A stretch of DNA of 64,000 nt from Vibrio sp. Isolate34 (GCF_022397915.1 NZ_JAKEUO010000009.1:60665-124664), one strand, 5' to 3'; shown: positions 28,724-38,909, counted from the stretch's first letter. Program-made: numbers and translations. The notes: generated by a model from the sequence alone, not told the origin.

Positions 28724-30616
28724 ATGGGAACAGTTTTCCGAAGCAAAGCCTCGCAGCGCACTCAGTTTTTCAGGTCTAATTTGAAGTCATGTGCAGTCAT
28801 GCTGCCGCTTATTGCTCTATATCCCTCCGTTACACACGCTTATGATACCGAAACACCTGCCGTCACCGTAATTGAAACCACTCAACTGGTCGGTTTTGGT
28901 GAAGCGAAATATCCAGTCGATTTTACTCACTTTGATTACGTTAATCCCGATGCGCCAAAACTAGGTAAAGTAACCTATGGCAGCATTGGCACCTACGATA
29001 GCTTTAATCGATTCGGTTCTCGCGGCGTTGCTGCAAGTTACACGGGTGAGATTTACGATACCTTGATGTTTTCTCCGAGCGACGAGATTGATGCGTATTA
29101 TCCGTTGATCGCCTCAAAGGTTCGCTACGCCAGTGATTTCACTTGGATGGAAATCGATATCAACCCCAAAGCTAAGTTTAATGATGGCGAGCCTATTACG
29201 GCTCATGATGTGGCATTCACCTTCAATAAGTTTTCAACTGAGGGTGTGCCTCAATATCGTGTCTATTATAAAGAAATTAAGTCAGTCACCGCGGTTTCTG
29301 ATTTAGTGGTTCGTATTGAGATGGAGAAGCCAAATCGCGAGAAGTTGTTTAGCTTTGCCCAAAGCACTCGCGTATTGCCAGAGCATTATTGGAAAGATAA
29401 GAAGCTGTCTGAACCTTTAAGTGAGCCGCCGGTAGGCAGTGGCCCCTATAAGATCATCAGCTATAAATCGGGTCAAAGTGTCACTTACGGTTTAGATGAA
29501 AATTACTGGGCAGCCGACCTGCCTGTTAACGTCGGTCGTAATAACTTCAAGGAAGTGCAATACGATTACTACCGTGACGACACAGTAATGCTAGAAGCCT
29601 TCAAAGCAGGGGAGTTCGATCTTCGAACAGAAAACTCAGCTAAGTTCTGGGCCAACTCTTACACAGGCGCAAACTTCGACAAAGGCTATATCATCAAAGA
29701 AGAGATCAACCATGAGAAGCCAGAAACGACTCAAGGTTTTGTCTTTAACATTCAATCTCCTGTGTTCTCAGATCCAAAGGTTCGTGAAGCGTTAACCTAC
29801 GCGATGGACTTTGAGTGGATGAATAAGAACATGTTCTATGGACAGTACAAGCGCACTCGCAGTTACTTTCAAAACACCGACTATGAAGCGAAAGGCTTGC
29901 CAAGCGAAGCTGAAGTTGAGTTACTGTCTCAATACAAAGATCAAATTCCACCACGAGTGTTTACCGAAGAGTTCCAACCACCAGTCACGGATGGTAGCGG
30001 TCGTATTCGTAGCCAAATGCGTACAGCTTTCAAACTATTGAAGGAAGCGGGTTGGGTGCTGAAAGACAAAGTCATGACCAATGAAAAGACCGGCAAGCCG
30101 CTGTCATTTGAGTTGTTGATTTACAGCCCAACCACGGAGCGTATTGCAACGCCTGTTCAGAAGAACTTGAAGCGCATGGGTATCGAGATGAAGATCCGTA
30201 CCATCGATACGACTCAGTACATCAAGCGTCTTCGTGACCGAGATTTCGACATGGTGTCTTCGTCATTTTCTGCAAACCCTTATCCTAGCCCGAACTTAAT
30301 GATTGTTTGGAACTCTAACTACATTGATTCTACTTACAATACTGCAGGTGTGATGGATCCAGTGGTTGACGCGTTAACAGAACAAATCGCGAGCAATCAA
30401 CAGAATCCAGAAAAGCTTCTGACTTTAGGTCGCTCATTAGACCGAGTATTACAGTGGAATTTCTACAACATCCCTCAATGGCACGTTGGTGAATATCGCG
30501 TGGCAATGTGGGACAAGTTTGAGCGTCCAGATGTATTACCTAAATATGACTTAGGTATCGATACATGGTGGATTTCAGAAGAGAAGGCGGCATTGCTTCC
30601 TGAAAAACGTCGCTAG
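28724..30616 (+). CDS. yejA: Peptide ABC transporter periplasmic binding protein (YejA-like)
   Basis: 630 residues, SBP_bac_5 family. A long signal peptide (cleavage about residue 39, ...SVTHA) is followed by the oligopeptide-binding fold: MFSPSDEIDAYYPLIASKVRYASDFTWMEIDINPKAKFNDG and FNIQSPVFSDPKVREALTYAMDF are typical. YejA proteins import peptides, including microcin C-type compounds. The permease genes follow within 12 bases and the set yejABEF is complete. GGGAG is the ribosome site. Confidence 0.88.
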   Translation: MGTVFRSKASQRTQFFRSNLKSCAVMLPLIALYPSVTHAYDTETPAVTVIETTQLVGFGEAKYPVDFTHFDYVNPDAPKLGKVTYGSIGTYDSFNRFGSRGVAASYTGEIYDTLMFSPSDEIDAYYPLIASKVRYASDFTWMEIDINPKAKFNDGEPITAHDVAFTFNKFSTEGVPQYRVYYKEIKSVTAVSDLVVRIEMEKPNREKLFSFAQSTRVLPEHYWKDKKLSEPLSEPPVGSGPYKIISYKSGQSVTYGLDENYWAADLPVNVGRNNFKEVQYDYYRDDTVMLEAFKAGEFDLRTENSAKFWANSYTGANFDKGYIIKEEINHEKPETTQGFVFNIQSPVFSDPKVREALTYAMDFEWMNKNMFYGQYKRTRSYFQNTDYEAKGLPSEAEVELLSQYKDQIPPRVFTEEFQPPVTDGSGRIRSQMRTAFKLLKEAGWVLKDKVMTNEKTGKPLSFELLIYSPTTERIATPVQKNLKRMGIEMKIRTIDTTQYIKRLRDRDFDMVSSSFSANPYPSPNLMIVWNSNYIDSTYNTAGVMDPVVDALTEQIASNQQNPEKLLTLGRSLDRVLQWNFYNIPQWHVGEYRVAMWDKFERPDVLPKYDLGIDTWWISEEKAALLPEKRR

Positions 30617-30628
30617 GAGTTAGTTAGC

Positions 30629-31717
30629 ATGGCCGCGTATATATTTCGGCGTTTACTGTTGGTGATCCCCACACTGTGGGCGATCATCACCATCAACTTT
30701 TTTATTATTCAGATCGCCCCTGGTGGCCCAGTAGAACAAGCTGTTGCCCAATTAGAAGGGCACAATTCTGGCATCATGGAGCGTTTTTCTGGTGGCGGGC
30801 AAGAAGTTGATTTAAGCGAAAGTGATCAAGCACCTGCCAGTGGTTATAAAGGCTCACGCGGGCTTGATCCTGAAGTGGTTGAAGAGATCAAAAAGCAGTT
30901 TGGTTTTGATAAACCGATTCACGTTCGCTATTTTGATATGTTGAAAAATTACGCGACCTTTAACTTTGGTGAAAGCCTGTTTAAGGGCGGTAACGTGATT
31001 GATTTAATCATCGAGCGTTTACCTGTCTCCATCTCCTTGGGGTTGTGGAGTACGTTAATCATCTATGTGATTTCGATACCTCTGGGCATCATGAAGGCGA
31101 TACACCACGGTTCTCGCTTCGATATTTGGTCGAGTGCGGTGGTGATTGTCGGCTACGCGGTGCCGGGCTTCCTGTTTGCGATCATCCTGATTATTTTGTT
31201 CGCGAGTGGTAACTACTTCAGTTGGTTCCCATTGCGTGGATTAGTATCGAGTAACTTCGACCAGCTCAACTGGTATCAGCAAATTGGCGACTATTTCTGG
31301 CACTTAGCGTTGCCTATTTTTGCGATGGTCATTGGCGGCTTTGCCACACTCAGCATGCTAACCAAAAACTCTTTCCTTGATGAAATCAATAAGCAATATG
31401 TAGTGACTGCGAGAGCGAAAGGCTTGGACGAGAGCAGTATTCTCTACAAGCACGTTTTCCGTAACGCCATGCTGATCATTATTGCGGGTTTCCCAAGCGC
31501 ATTTATTAGTATTTTCTTCACGGGTTCTATGTTGATCGAAGTGATGTTTTCACTCGAAGGCATTGGTCTGCTTGGTTTTGAATCGACCATTCAACGTGAC
31601 TATCCCGTGGTGTTCAGCTCTCTCTATATCATGACCTTGCTTGGCTTGGTGCTGAGCATTATCTCCGACCTGACTTATACCTGGGTTGATCCTCGAATTG
31701 ATTTTGAAGCGCGTTAA
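30629..31717 (+). CDS. yejB: Peptide ABC transporter permease (YejB-like)
   Basis: 362 residues with six membrane segments. The N-terminus [26 protein letters not shown] is the classic DppB/YejB start. An unusually long periplasmic loop (about residues 30-95) follows, as in YejB, and the EAA loop [26 protein letters not shown] contacts the ATPase. It is the second gene of yejABEF, 12 bases after yejA, and forms the heteromeric channel with YejE. Confidence 0.9.
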   Translation: MAAYIFRRLLLVIPTLWAIITINFFIIQIAPGGPVEQAVAQLEGHNSGIMERFSGGGQEVDLSESDQAPASGYKGSRGLDPEVVEEIKKQFGFDKPIHVRYFDMLKNYATFNFGESLFKGGNVIDLIIERLPVSISLGLWSTLIIYVISIPLGIMKAIHHGSRFDIWSSAVVIVGYAVPGFLFAIILIILFASGNYFSWFPLRGLVSSNFDQLNWYQQIGDYFWHLALPIFAMVIGGFATLSMLTKNSFLDEINKQYVVTARAKGLDESSILYKHVFRNAMLIIIAGFPSAFISIFFTGSMLIEVMFSLEGIGLLGFESTIQRDYPVVFSSLYIMTLLGLVLSIISDLTYTWVDPRIDFEAR

Positions 31718-31748
31718 TGGCGAACGAATAACAAGGTATTGATAATAA

Positions 31749-32771
31749 ATGTTTAACAACCCTTTAGCTGAAGCTCGTTGGTTACGTTTTAAAGCAAACA
31801 AGCGTGGTTTTATCTCCCTTTGGATATTTACCATCTTGTTTGGATTGAGTCTGTTCGCTGAAATCATTGCCAACGATAAGCCACTCTTGGTTTCTTATGA
31901 TAATCAGTGGTTTGTACCTGTTATCAATGAATACGCCGAGACGGAATTTGGTGGCGAATTTGAAACCGAAGCCGACTACAAAGATCCGTATGTTATTGAA
32001 CTCATTGAAGACAGCGGTTACATCGTGTGGCCAATCATTCCGTTTAGCTACGACACGATAAACTTCGATATTTCAGGTGCTGTGCCATCGGAACCCGATT
32101 CGGTGAACTGGCTAGGAACCGATGATAAAGGGCGAGATGTATTAGCTCGTATCATTTATGGCTTCCGTATTTCCGTTCTATTTGGTTTTATTCTGACGAT
32201 TGTATCGAGCGTGATCGGTGTCGTCGTTGGGGCGACGCAAGGTTACTACGGTGGTTGGGTTGATCTGTTCGGACAGCGCTTTATTGAAGTCTGGTCTGGT
32301 ATGCCGACCCTGTTCTTATTGATTATTTTGTCGAGCTTTATTGAGCCGAATTTCTGGTGGTTGCTTGGGATTATGGTGCTGTTCAGTTGGATGAGTTTAG
32401 TCGGCATCGTGCGAGCGGAATTTTTACGCTGTCGAAACTTTGATTACGTGCGTGCCGCGCAAGCCATGGGGGTTGATGACAAACGCATTATGCTTCGTCA
32501 CATGCTGCCCAACGCGATGGTTGCATCTTTAACCATGATGCCGTTTATTCTTTCTGGCTCAGTGACCACATTAACCTCATTAGACTTCTTGGGCTTTGGT
32601 CTTCCTGCGGGTTCGCCTTCGTTAGGTGAACTGTTGGCGCAAGGTAAAGCAAACTTACAAGCGCCTTGGCTCGGTATCTCTGCTTTCGTCGTGCTTTCAC
32701 TGATGCTTACGTTACTTGTCTTCGTTGGTGAAGCGGTACGTGATGCCTTCGACCCACATCAACAGAAGTAA
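31749..32771 (+). CDS. yejE: Peptide ABC transporter permease (YejE-like)
   Basis: 340 residues. An N-terminal helix (GFISLWIFTILFGLSLFAEIIA) and an external insert of about 90 residues precede the DppC-type core: LGTDDKGRDVLARIIYG, then the EAA loop YVRAAQAMGVDDKRIMLRHMLPNAM, ending DAFDPHQQK. The insert is typical of YejE. It lies 31 bases after yejB and 9 bases before yejF. Confidence 0.9.
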   Translation: MFNNPLAEARWLRFKANKRGFISLWIFTILFGLSLFAEIIANDKPLLVSYDNQWFVPVINEYAETEFGGEFETEADYKDPYVIELIEDSGYIVWPIIPFSYDTINFDISGAVPSEPDSVNWLGTDDKGRDVLARIIYGFRISVLFGFILTIVSSVIGVVVGATQGYYGGWVDLFGQRFIEVWSGMPTLFLLIILSSFIEPNFWWLLGIMVLFSWMSLVGIVRAEFLRCRNFDYVRAAQAMGVDDKRIMLRHMLPNAMVASLTMMPFILSGSVTTLTSLDFLGFGLPAGSPSLGELLAQGKANLQAPWLGISAFVVLSLMLTLLVFVGEAVRDAFDPHQQK

Positions 32772-32780
32772 GGATAGGTT

Positions 32781-34403
32781 ATGACTTCAAATACAACGCC
32801 TGCTTCTCCAGTTTTGACCATAGATAAACTGTCTGTAGGTTTCGGGCGCAAAAACTCGATAGAACAAGTGACACAAGATGTCTCTTTAGAAATATACAAA
32901 GGCGAAACGCTCGCGCTGGTAGGTGAGAGTGGTTCCGGTAAATCGGTTACGGCTAACTCGATTTTAAAGCTGTTACCGAAAGGCTCGTCTCATTACTTAA
33001 ATGGTAAGATCAATTTCTCTGGCACCGATATTCTGAGTTGTTCAGAAAGACAGCTACGTGGGATTCGTGGTGGTCGTATCGGAATGATCTTCCAAGAGCC
33101 TATGGTTTCGCTGAATCCGCTTCATCGAATTGGCAAACAGCTTGTTGAAACCCTCGCGATTCACCGAGGTATGCGAACAAACAAAGCGCAAGCCTTGGCG
33201 ATAGAGTGGCTTTCAAAGGTGGGTATTCGCTACCCTGAGCAAAAGATTTCAGCATACCCACATGAGTTATCTGGTGGTGAACGTCAGCGTGTGATGATTG
33301 CGATGGCACTTATCAATGAGCCAGAGTTACTGATCGCTGATGAGCCGACAACTGCACTAGATGTATCGGTACAAGCGCAGATCCTTGATCTTCTAAAAGA
33401 TCTGCAACAAGAGCTCGGCATGGCGATGCTGTTTATCACCCATGATTTAAGTATCGTTCGTAAAATTGCCGATAGAGTCGCGGTAATGAAAGACGGTCGT
33501 CTTGTTGAAAGCAACGACTGCAAAACTCTGTTTAACGCGCCTGCTCACCCCTACACTCAAAAGCTCATCAATTCCGACCCAAAAGGTTTACCTGTTCCCG
33601 TATCACCAGAAAGCAAACCTCTGCTTGATGTAAACCAACTGCGTGTTTGGTTCCCGATTACTGGCGGTCTGTTCAAGCGAACCATTTCGCATGTTAAAGC
33701 CGTCACCGATATGGAGTTCACCCTGAAGAAAGGGCATTCCATCGGCCTAGTCGGTGAGAGTGGTTCGGGTAAATCAACAACCGGTATGGCGATTTTGAAG
33801 CTGGTGGAGAGTGAAGGCTCGATCACTTATTCGAGCGAACAACTTCAAGGCTTAAACCGCCAACAGATGCTACCGTTTCGAAGTCGTATGCAAGTTGTCT
33901 TTCAAGACCCTTTCTCTGCATTAAACCCAAGAATGTCGGTCGCGCAAGTGATTGGTGAAGGTTTGTTAGTGCATCAACAATTGGACGAGAGCGAACTCGA
34001 CCAACGCATCTGTGACGTAATGAAAGAAGTCGACCTAGACCCTGAAACTCGTCACCGTTACCCCAACGAATTTTCTGGCGGACAAAGGCAGCGTATCGCG
34101 ATAGCGCGAGCTCTTATTCTGAAGCCAGAGTTTATCTTACTCGATGAACCAACGTCTTCGTTAGACAGAACCGTTCAAGCGCAAGTGTTGGATCTACTGA
34201 AGTCACTCCAAGAAAAGTATGACCTGACGTATCTTTTCATCAGCCATGACCTGAATGTCGTGAAATCCCTATGCCATTACACCATCGTGATGAAAGCGGG
34301 AGAGGTGATAGAGAAGGGCGACACTGAGACTTTGTTTGGTAATCCGCAGCATGAATACACTAAACAGTTGGTGAGCCTATCGAATGTTGGTGGGGCTTTA
34401 TAA
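32781..34403 (+). CDS. yejF: Peptide ABC transporter double ATPase (YejF-like)
   Basis: 540 residues with two ABC cassettes. Each has GESGSGKS (near residues 52 and 325), a signature (LSGGERQR; FSGGQRQR) and Walker B (LLIADEPTTALD; ILLDEPTSSLD). Oligopeptide-transport C-terminal motifs (APAHPYTQKLINSDP; GNPQHEYTKQLVS) follow each one. This fusion is diagnostic of YejF, in contrast to the split DppD/DppF. It is the last gene of the operon. Confidence 0.92.
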   Translation: MTSNTTPASPVLTIDKLSVGFGRKNSIEQVTQDVSLEIYKGETLALVGESGSGKSVTANSILKLLPKGSSHYLNGKINFSGTDILSCSERQLRGIRGGRIGMIFQEPMVSLNPLHRIGKQLVETLAIHRGMRTNKAQALAIEWLSKVGIRYPEQKISAYPHELSGGERQRVMIAMALINEPELLIADEPTTALDVSVQAQILDLLKDLQQELGMAMLFITHDLSIVRKIADRVAVMKDGRLVESNDCKTLFNAPAHPYTQKLINSDPKGLPVPVSPESKPLLDVNQLRVWFPITGGLFKRTISHVKAVTDMEFTLKKGHSIGLVGESGSGKSTTGMAILKLVESEGSITYSSEQLQGLNRQQMLPFRSRMQVVFQDPFSALNPRMSVAQVIGEGLLVHQQLDESELDQRICDVMKEVDLDPETRHRYPNEFSGGQRQRIAIARALILKPEFILLDEPTSSLDRTVQAQVLDLLKSLQEKYDLTYLFISHDLNVVKSLCHYTIVMKAGEVIEKGDTETLFGNPQHEYTKQLVSLSNVGGAL

Positions 34404-34520
34404 CGCAGAGAGTTTATTTAAAACAAATGGACTCTGGTTGAATTCAACATGGTCATTTGCTTGTTTTACTATTACACTGCGCCCAATATTTCAGAAGTAC
34501 ATATTTAGGTAGAGGTCACC

Positions 34521-35069
34521 ATGGACCAAGAACATTACGAAGACGCTGATTATGAAGGTTACGAGCACGGTGAAGAAGGCGAAGAGATTGAAATCGAAGC
34601 CATTGGTATCGATGTTTCTTCTCAGCCAATTGAGCTCTACAAAGTGTTTAAGATTGCTAACCTAGTAAGCGGTGGCGGTGAAGCTAAGCACATTATTTCG
34701 GAAGGCTACGTAGCGGTAAATGGTGAGCTAGAAACGCGTAAGCGCCGCAAGATGTACGATGGTGACTTTTTCGAATTCAACCAAGAATACTATGTAGTGG
34801 TGTGCGATCAGCCAGTACAAGAAGAATCAGAAAAGCCGAAAAAGAAAGAAGCGCCTAAACAAAATAACAAGGCGAAGAAAGGCCAATCTAAAAAGGGTTC
34901 AAGCAAGAAAGAATCACAGCGAAGCACTGCAGATATGCTAAGCGCTAAAGCTGAACCTAAGAAACAGAAAAAAGAGAAGAAGAAAGAAAACAAACCGAAA
35001 AAGAAAGCGGACACGCCTAAGCCAACACGTGATGATAAAAGTGGCCGTAACTCTATCGAATTCTTCTAA
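34521..35069 (+). CDS. S4-domain RNA-binding protein with acidic head and Lys-rich tail
   Basis: 182 residues in three zones. Residues 1-35 are strongly acidic (many Glu, Asp and Tyr). About 37-90 is an S4 domain of the YbcJ type (IELYKVFKIANLVSGGGEAKHIISEGYVAVNGELETRKRRKM). About 105-178 is a low-complexity tail dominated by Lys, Ser and Glu. S4 domains bind structured RNA, often rRNA. The tail could add nonspecific RNA affinity. It sits 117 bases after yejF with its own GAGGT ribosome site and a strong terminator, so it is probably a separate unit. The cellular role is not known. Confidence 0.82.
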   Translation: MDQEHYEDADYEGYEHGEEGEEIEIEAIGIDVSSQPIELYKVFKIANLVSGGGEAKHIISEGYVAVNGELETRKRRKMYDGDFFEFNQEYYVVVCDQPVQEESEKPKKKEAPKQNNKAKKGQSKKGSSKKESQRSTADMLSAKAEPKKQKKEKKKENKPKKKADTPKPTRDDKSGRNSIEFF

Positions 35070-35134
35070 ACTACAGCTTTAAAACGATTCTTCGATAGCT
35101 TCGCTACATGTATTGTTAGCGTTTGCTAGATACC

Positions 35135-35166
35135 AAAAGGCTCACTGTGATAGTGAGCCTTTTTTT
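35135..35166 (+). terminator. Rho-independent terminator after the S4 protein gene
   Basis: A 12-bp stem AAAAGGCTCACT/AGTGAGCCTTTT with a 5-base loop ends in seven or more T residues. It can also serve the minus-strand symporter gene at 35196. Confidence 0.88.
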
Positions 35167-35195
35167 GTTGTAGCTAGCTTAATTTGAGGATAACT

Positions 35196-36929
35196 CTAAC
35201 AGGTTTGTTCTGCTTCATTTGACGTCTTAGATTGCTTGAATGAGTAAATCATATAACCGATGATACTTGCCGCAACAATAACCGAGCAGATTCGGATAAA
35301 GTTAATCAACATTGGTGCGTTCTCAATGAACTCGTTAATCCCCCAAAGTAGAACGAGTGAGAATACAAACATCACGAGTAGTCCCCAACAAGGCGCATCT
35401 ACTTTACCTGGTACAACATACCAACCACCTTCTTTGATCGGCTTGTTCAAGCGTGCATACTCTGCTTGCTGACCTTTGACTGTATAAAGGTGCATTTCTG
35501 TCTGTTTGCCTGTTAGCAGCAAGCTTGCAGCGTAGGCGACAATCGCATTGACGAAAACACCGATGACACAGTACCAAGGCCAAGCAATATCAGTCGCAAC
35601 CGCAACATACCAAATCGCCACGAAGCTTGCTGCGACACCAATTAATAGTCCCTTTTCTGTAATATGTTTGGAGTAGAAACCAAGTACGAACATACAGAAG
35701 TTTGCACCTACAAAATAGGAACCCGCTTTACTTAATATTTCTAAAACTGAGCCTGTACTGGTTGCAAACATGAAGGCTGGGATGATGATACATAGCGCCC
35801 ACATAACCGTGAAGAAACGCGATGCTTTGAGGTAATGTTCCTCTGACTCGTTTTTCTTGTAAAAGCGTTTATAGAAGTCAGTAACAGAGACGGTAGCCAT
35901 AGAGTTAAAAGCGGAATCTAGACTAGACATGCTTGCTGCAAGAATAGCGGCCGCGATTATTCCCATCAGCCCTGGCATACCATATTCGCTGGCATAGTGC
36001 AGGATGATGGTGTTGCCATTTTCGAACTCTTTGCCATCGTAATAAGCGTTGAATAACACGCCTAACAGAATGAATACGAAGTAGATGAAGAAAGCAACGT
36101 AACCCATCATTAGCATCGCTTTTTTAGCATCACCCATGTTTTTAGCCGCCATACAGCGTTGAACCATCATTTGGTTACCGCCATAAACAGTGGTGTGGAA
36201 CATTGTCATTGCGATAACGCCAGCCCATACGGTGGTAACTTGGCTTAAATCTAAATTCGTTTGTAACGCATTCGTCATGCCTTGTGACTTGAGATCTTGC
36301 ATCACTTCGGTCATGGGTTGTGGCATGCCATTCCAGACGGCTTCAATGATGATAAATGCTCCAAGAAACAGAATGACTGCTTGGATTACATCTGTCCAAA
36401 TAACGGCGGCAATTCCCCCCATTACGGTATAAATCAGTGCGATAACAGTGACAATGACGATGCAGTAAGTCACATCGATACCAGTAATGAACTCGAGGAT
36501 TAGTGAGGTTGCATACAAGACTGCAGCTGAGCTTATCGCCTGTTTAATTAAGAAGATCAAAGACAGAGTGATACGTGAGGCTTTACCAAAGCGTCGTTCT
36601 TGATATTCATAAATCGAAGTTAGACCGTTGTTGTAGAAAAACGGCATAAACACCGCAACGATAAAGAAAATCACTAACGGGTAGTTTAGGTGGATAGCTA
36701 TTACCGACAAGCCTTCTTTGTAAGACCAAGCTGGTCCTCCTAAGAAAGACATAGCACTGACATAGGTACACACAACAGAAATACCGATGGCCCACCATGG
36801 AATATTTTTATCGCCTAATGCAAATTGGTTAGCGGAAGTGACACGTCTACCAACGAGTGCACCCATAACTAAAGTCAGGACGATATAGGTACCAAGAATT
36901 GTCCAGTTTAAAGCTCCAAACTCATACAT
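35196..36929 (-). CDS. Sodium:solute symporter (SSS family)
   Basis: 577 residues from the ATG at 36929; a GTG six bases earlier is possible. There are about 13-14 hydrophobic segments, starting LNWTILGTYIVLTLVMGALVGRR. SSS-family features include WWAIGISVVCTYVSAMSFLGGPAWSY and MAAAILAASMSSLDSAFNSMATVSVTDFYKRF with the Na2-site Ser-rich helix. The first codons overlap the stop of the upstream SnoaL-like gene, so the two are translationally coupled. It would import an organic solute with Na+; because of its operon it probably carries the substrate or an intermediate of the LacI-controlled pathway. The substrate is unknown. Confidence 0.87.
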   Translation of the reverse strand: MYEFGALNWTILGTYIVLTLVMGALVGRRVTSANQFALGDKNIPWWAIGISVVCTYVSAMSFLGGPAWSYKEGLSVIAIHLNYPLVIFFIVAVFMPFFYNNGLTSIYEYQERRFGKASRITLSLIFLIKQAISSAAVLYATSLILEFITGIDVTYCIVIVTVIALIYTVMGGIAAVIWTDVIQAVILFLGAFIIIEAVWNGMPQPMTEVMQDLKSQGMTNALQTNLDLSQVTTVWAGVIAMTMFHTTVYGGNQMMVQRCMAAKNMGDAKKAMLMMGYVAFFIYFVFILLGVLFNAYYDGKEFENGNTIILHYASEYGMPGLMGIIAAAILAASMSSLDSAFNSMATVSVTDFYKRFYKKNESEEHYLKASRFFTVMWALCIIIPAFMFATSTGSVLEILSKAGSYFVGANFCMFVLGFYSKHITEKGLLIGVAASFVAIWYVAVATDIAWPWYCVIGVFVNAIVAYAASLLLTGKQTEMHLYTVKGQQAEYARLNKPIKEGGWYVVPGKVDAPCWGLLVMFVFSLVLLWGINEFIENAPMLINFIRICSVIVAASIIGYMIYSFKQSKTSNEAEQTC

Positions 36930-37914
36930 GCTCACGTCCTTTTAATTGTTCATCCATTTGCTCAAACAGATCGTAACCAAGCTGTTTTAATATGTGTGCT
37001 ATATCGATAGCGACCCAGTTTTCCTTGAGTAACTCTCCTTCGCGTCGCCAGATATCCATAACACGAAGTTCGATGTGCTTGCCTGTAGGTGCTAAACCTA
37101 ACCAGCCACTGCTACCAGTATGTGTACCGTGCATGTGTGGCCAACCACCTGTGGATACGTAGTCATTTTTGGACAAAATGTTGAGCTCTATATCGACACT
37201 TCGATCAGGGAAGGCAAATACAAATGGTCCTTGATGGTGGTCTCGGAAACCTTGAATTCCACGTGTCGTACCGATCCCAGCAGGTCCATACCACATAAAA
37301 TCGTTATGCCAGTAGTTTTCCAAATCCATTGAATCAAGGCGCTTACCATCAAATCGACCCAAGCAAGCCAACATGTCTAGGACTAGCTTTTGGCTTTTCT
37401 GACTCTTTTCAGCTGCGATGCTACCTGTCTGTATCCCGTCTTGAGTCGCAGGGGCAGGGACTAATCCAGCATGACCTAGGCTTTTGCGTAACGGATTAAC
37501 GTCAGCTTGGTTCATTGCATCAATAAAATCAGGGATTAGATAGGATTCAATAATTTGACCATCTTGGATGCAAACCATTTCGGTGTAGCGCAAGTAGAGC
37601 GTTTTTCCCGTTGCTGGAATACCAAATAACGGTTGTGTAAATGTGCCGACGAAATAACCCGTAGAGTTTACCCAAGTGCGGCCTTCGTATTCACCTTGCA
37701 TAACGATTGATGGACGTCGTTCAACATCAGGCAGCGAGTTTACTAGCGGCAATAGGAATGCTTGCTCGGTTGCCTTGACACCAGAGACGTCATTAATCGG
37801 ATGAGCGACACACCATTTAACATCAGCATTTAGCATCTCGTGGACTACTTGAGTACGTTCTGATGAGTGAGCGTTAAAATACGTTTTGTAGAAATTCTCA
37901 ATCAAGCTGTTCAA
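36922..37914 (-). CDS. Tandem SnoaL-like (NTF2-fold) protein 1
   Basis: 330 residues built from two SnoaL/NTF2-like units. Unit one is about 1-150, with GIPATGKTLYLRYTEMVCIQDGQIIESYLIPD. Unit two is about 170-320, with GLAPTGKHIELRVMDIWRREGELLKENWVAID. Each unit carries the family ending in which a GKxxxLR strand precedes a D/E-G-x-I/L-xE hairpin. SnoaL folds act as polyketide cyclases, dehydratases or isomerases on small oxygenated molecules; members of this double type have no settled function. It is the middle gene of a three-gene operon, between a similar protein and the SSS symporter. Confidence 0.75.
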   Translation of the reverse strand: MNSLIENFYKTYFNAHSSERTQVVHEMLNADVKWCVAHPINDVSGVKATEQAFLLPLVNSLPDVERRPSIVMQGEYEGRTWVNSTGYFVGTFTQPLFGIPATGKTLYLRYTEMVCIQDGQIIESYLIPDFIDAMNQADVNPLRKSLGHAGLVPAPATQDGIQTGSIAAEKSQKSQKLVLDMLACLGRFDGKRLDSMDLENYWHNDFMWYGPAGIGTTRGIQGFRDHHQGPFVFAFPDRSVDIELNILSKNDYVSTGGWPHMHGTHTGSSGWLGLAPTGKHIELRVMDIWRREGELLKENWVAIDIAHILKQLGYDLFEQMDEQLKGREHV

Positions 37915-37934
37915 AATAATACTTCCTTATATAG

Positions 37935-38909
37935 TTAACCGATTTGGATTAAAATCTGTTTCCAGACCGCACTTTCATCAAGTAGCGTAAACTCTCTACG
38001 TAGACCCCAAGGTCCAAACTCTGCATGGCTGATCCCCATGATGTAAACGTCTTTTCCTGTAGGCTTTCCGAACATGCCGTAGCCTTCATGCTTACCTTGT
38101 AGCGACCAACGAATAGCCGCACGTGGTGACATCATTTCGTCATTGCGACCAATACGATGGTGAATTTTGAATTCTGCGTTCGGAAATGAAGAGCGCAGTG
38201 ACATCCAAAACTGGTCGATCTCATTATGAGAGAGCGCAGTTTGACCACCCGTGTATTCGCCGATACAAGCTCGGTCATATTCTTTTGGGATTACTGAGAA
38301 CTCAGCGCTCATTACACGGCGCAGTATGTCTTCATAGCGCTGACCGTATTCATTGTCGTTACCTACGCCAAGGTAAGGGCCTTGTGTGTCGACTTGGGGA
38401 GTGAAAGGGAAGGGGCATTGCTCAACGCCACCTTCCATTTCGATTTGTTGACGGGCGTACTTTTCTGACGTCATACCCAGTTGGTTTGCAATCGCAGCGA
38501 TGTCTCGGATCATCCACTCGTCATTGATTTGGTTATTGATGGCATGGCAGTCAGCGATAATTCGAAACTTAAGTGTTTTGTTCGTTGCTTTACCAAATAC
38601 ACCATCATTAGTGTGAGTGGCTGTTGAAATGATTCGATGTGATGAAAGCATGCCTTGTTCAGGAGTCCCTGACCAAATAACGTCTTCACCCAATAAGGTA
38701 CGGTTCGGGAACTCGGCTAGTGTGCCCATGGTCGCGCTGATGACCTTTTCGTTTCCCTTGGTGATGGAGAGTGGTGTACGGACGATAATGTCAGGTGAGT
38801 AATAGTTATGTAGGGTACTCAGACCTCGATCTTCCCAAATTTCTTTAGTGATACCTAATATGTAGTCTGGAAAATCTTGCCATTTAGAATCAAAGCCAAC
38901 CATAGCCAT
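37935..38909 (-). CDS. Tandem SnoaL-like (NTF2-fold) protein 2
   Basis: 324 residues, again two NTF2-like halves. The first is about 10-145 (EIWEDRGLSTLHNYYSPDIIVRTP ... NDEWMIRDIAAIANQLG). The second is about 185-320 (ALSHNEIDQFWMSLRSSFPNAEFKIHHRIG ... GRPTGK-like FGKPTGKDVYIMGISHAEF). It is clearly related in layout to the downstream gene but diverged, so the pair may form a heteromer. AGGAGG precedes the ATG at 38909, and a LacI-type operator sits 43 bases further up. It is the first gene of the operon with SnoaL-like 1 and the symporter. Enzymatic activity is not assigned. Confidence 0.72.
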   Translation of the reverse strand: MAMVGFDSKWQDFPDYILGITKEIWEDRGLSTLHNYYSPDIIVRTPLSITKGNEKVISATMGTLAEFPNRTLLGEDVIWSGTPEQGMLSSHRIISTATHTNDGVFGKATNKTLKFRIIADCHAINNQINDEWMIRDIAAIANQLGMTSEKYARQQIEMEGGVEQCPFPFTPQVDTQGPYLGVGNDNEYGQRYEDILRRVMSAEFSVIPKEYDRACIGEYTGGQTALSHNEIDQFWMSLRSSFPNAEFKIHHRIGRNDEMMSPRAAIRWSLQGKHEGYGMFGKPTGKDVYIMGISHAEFGPWGLRREFTLLDESAVWKQILIQIG

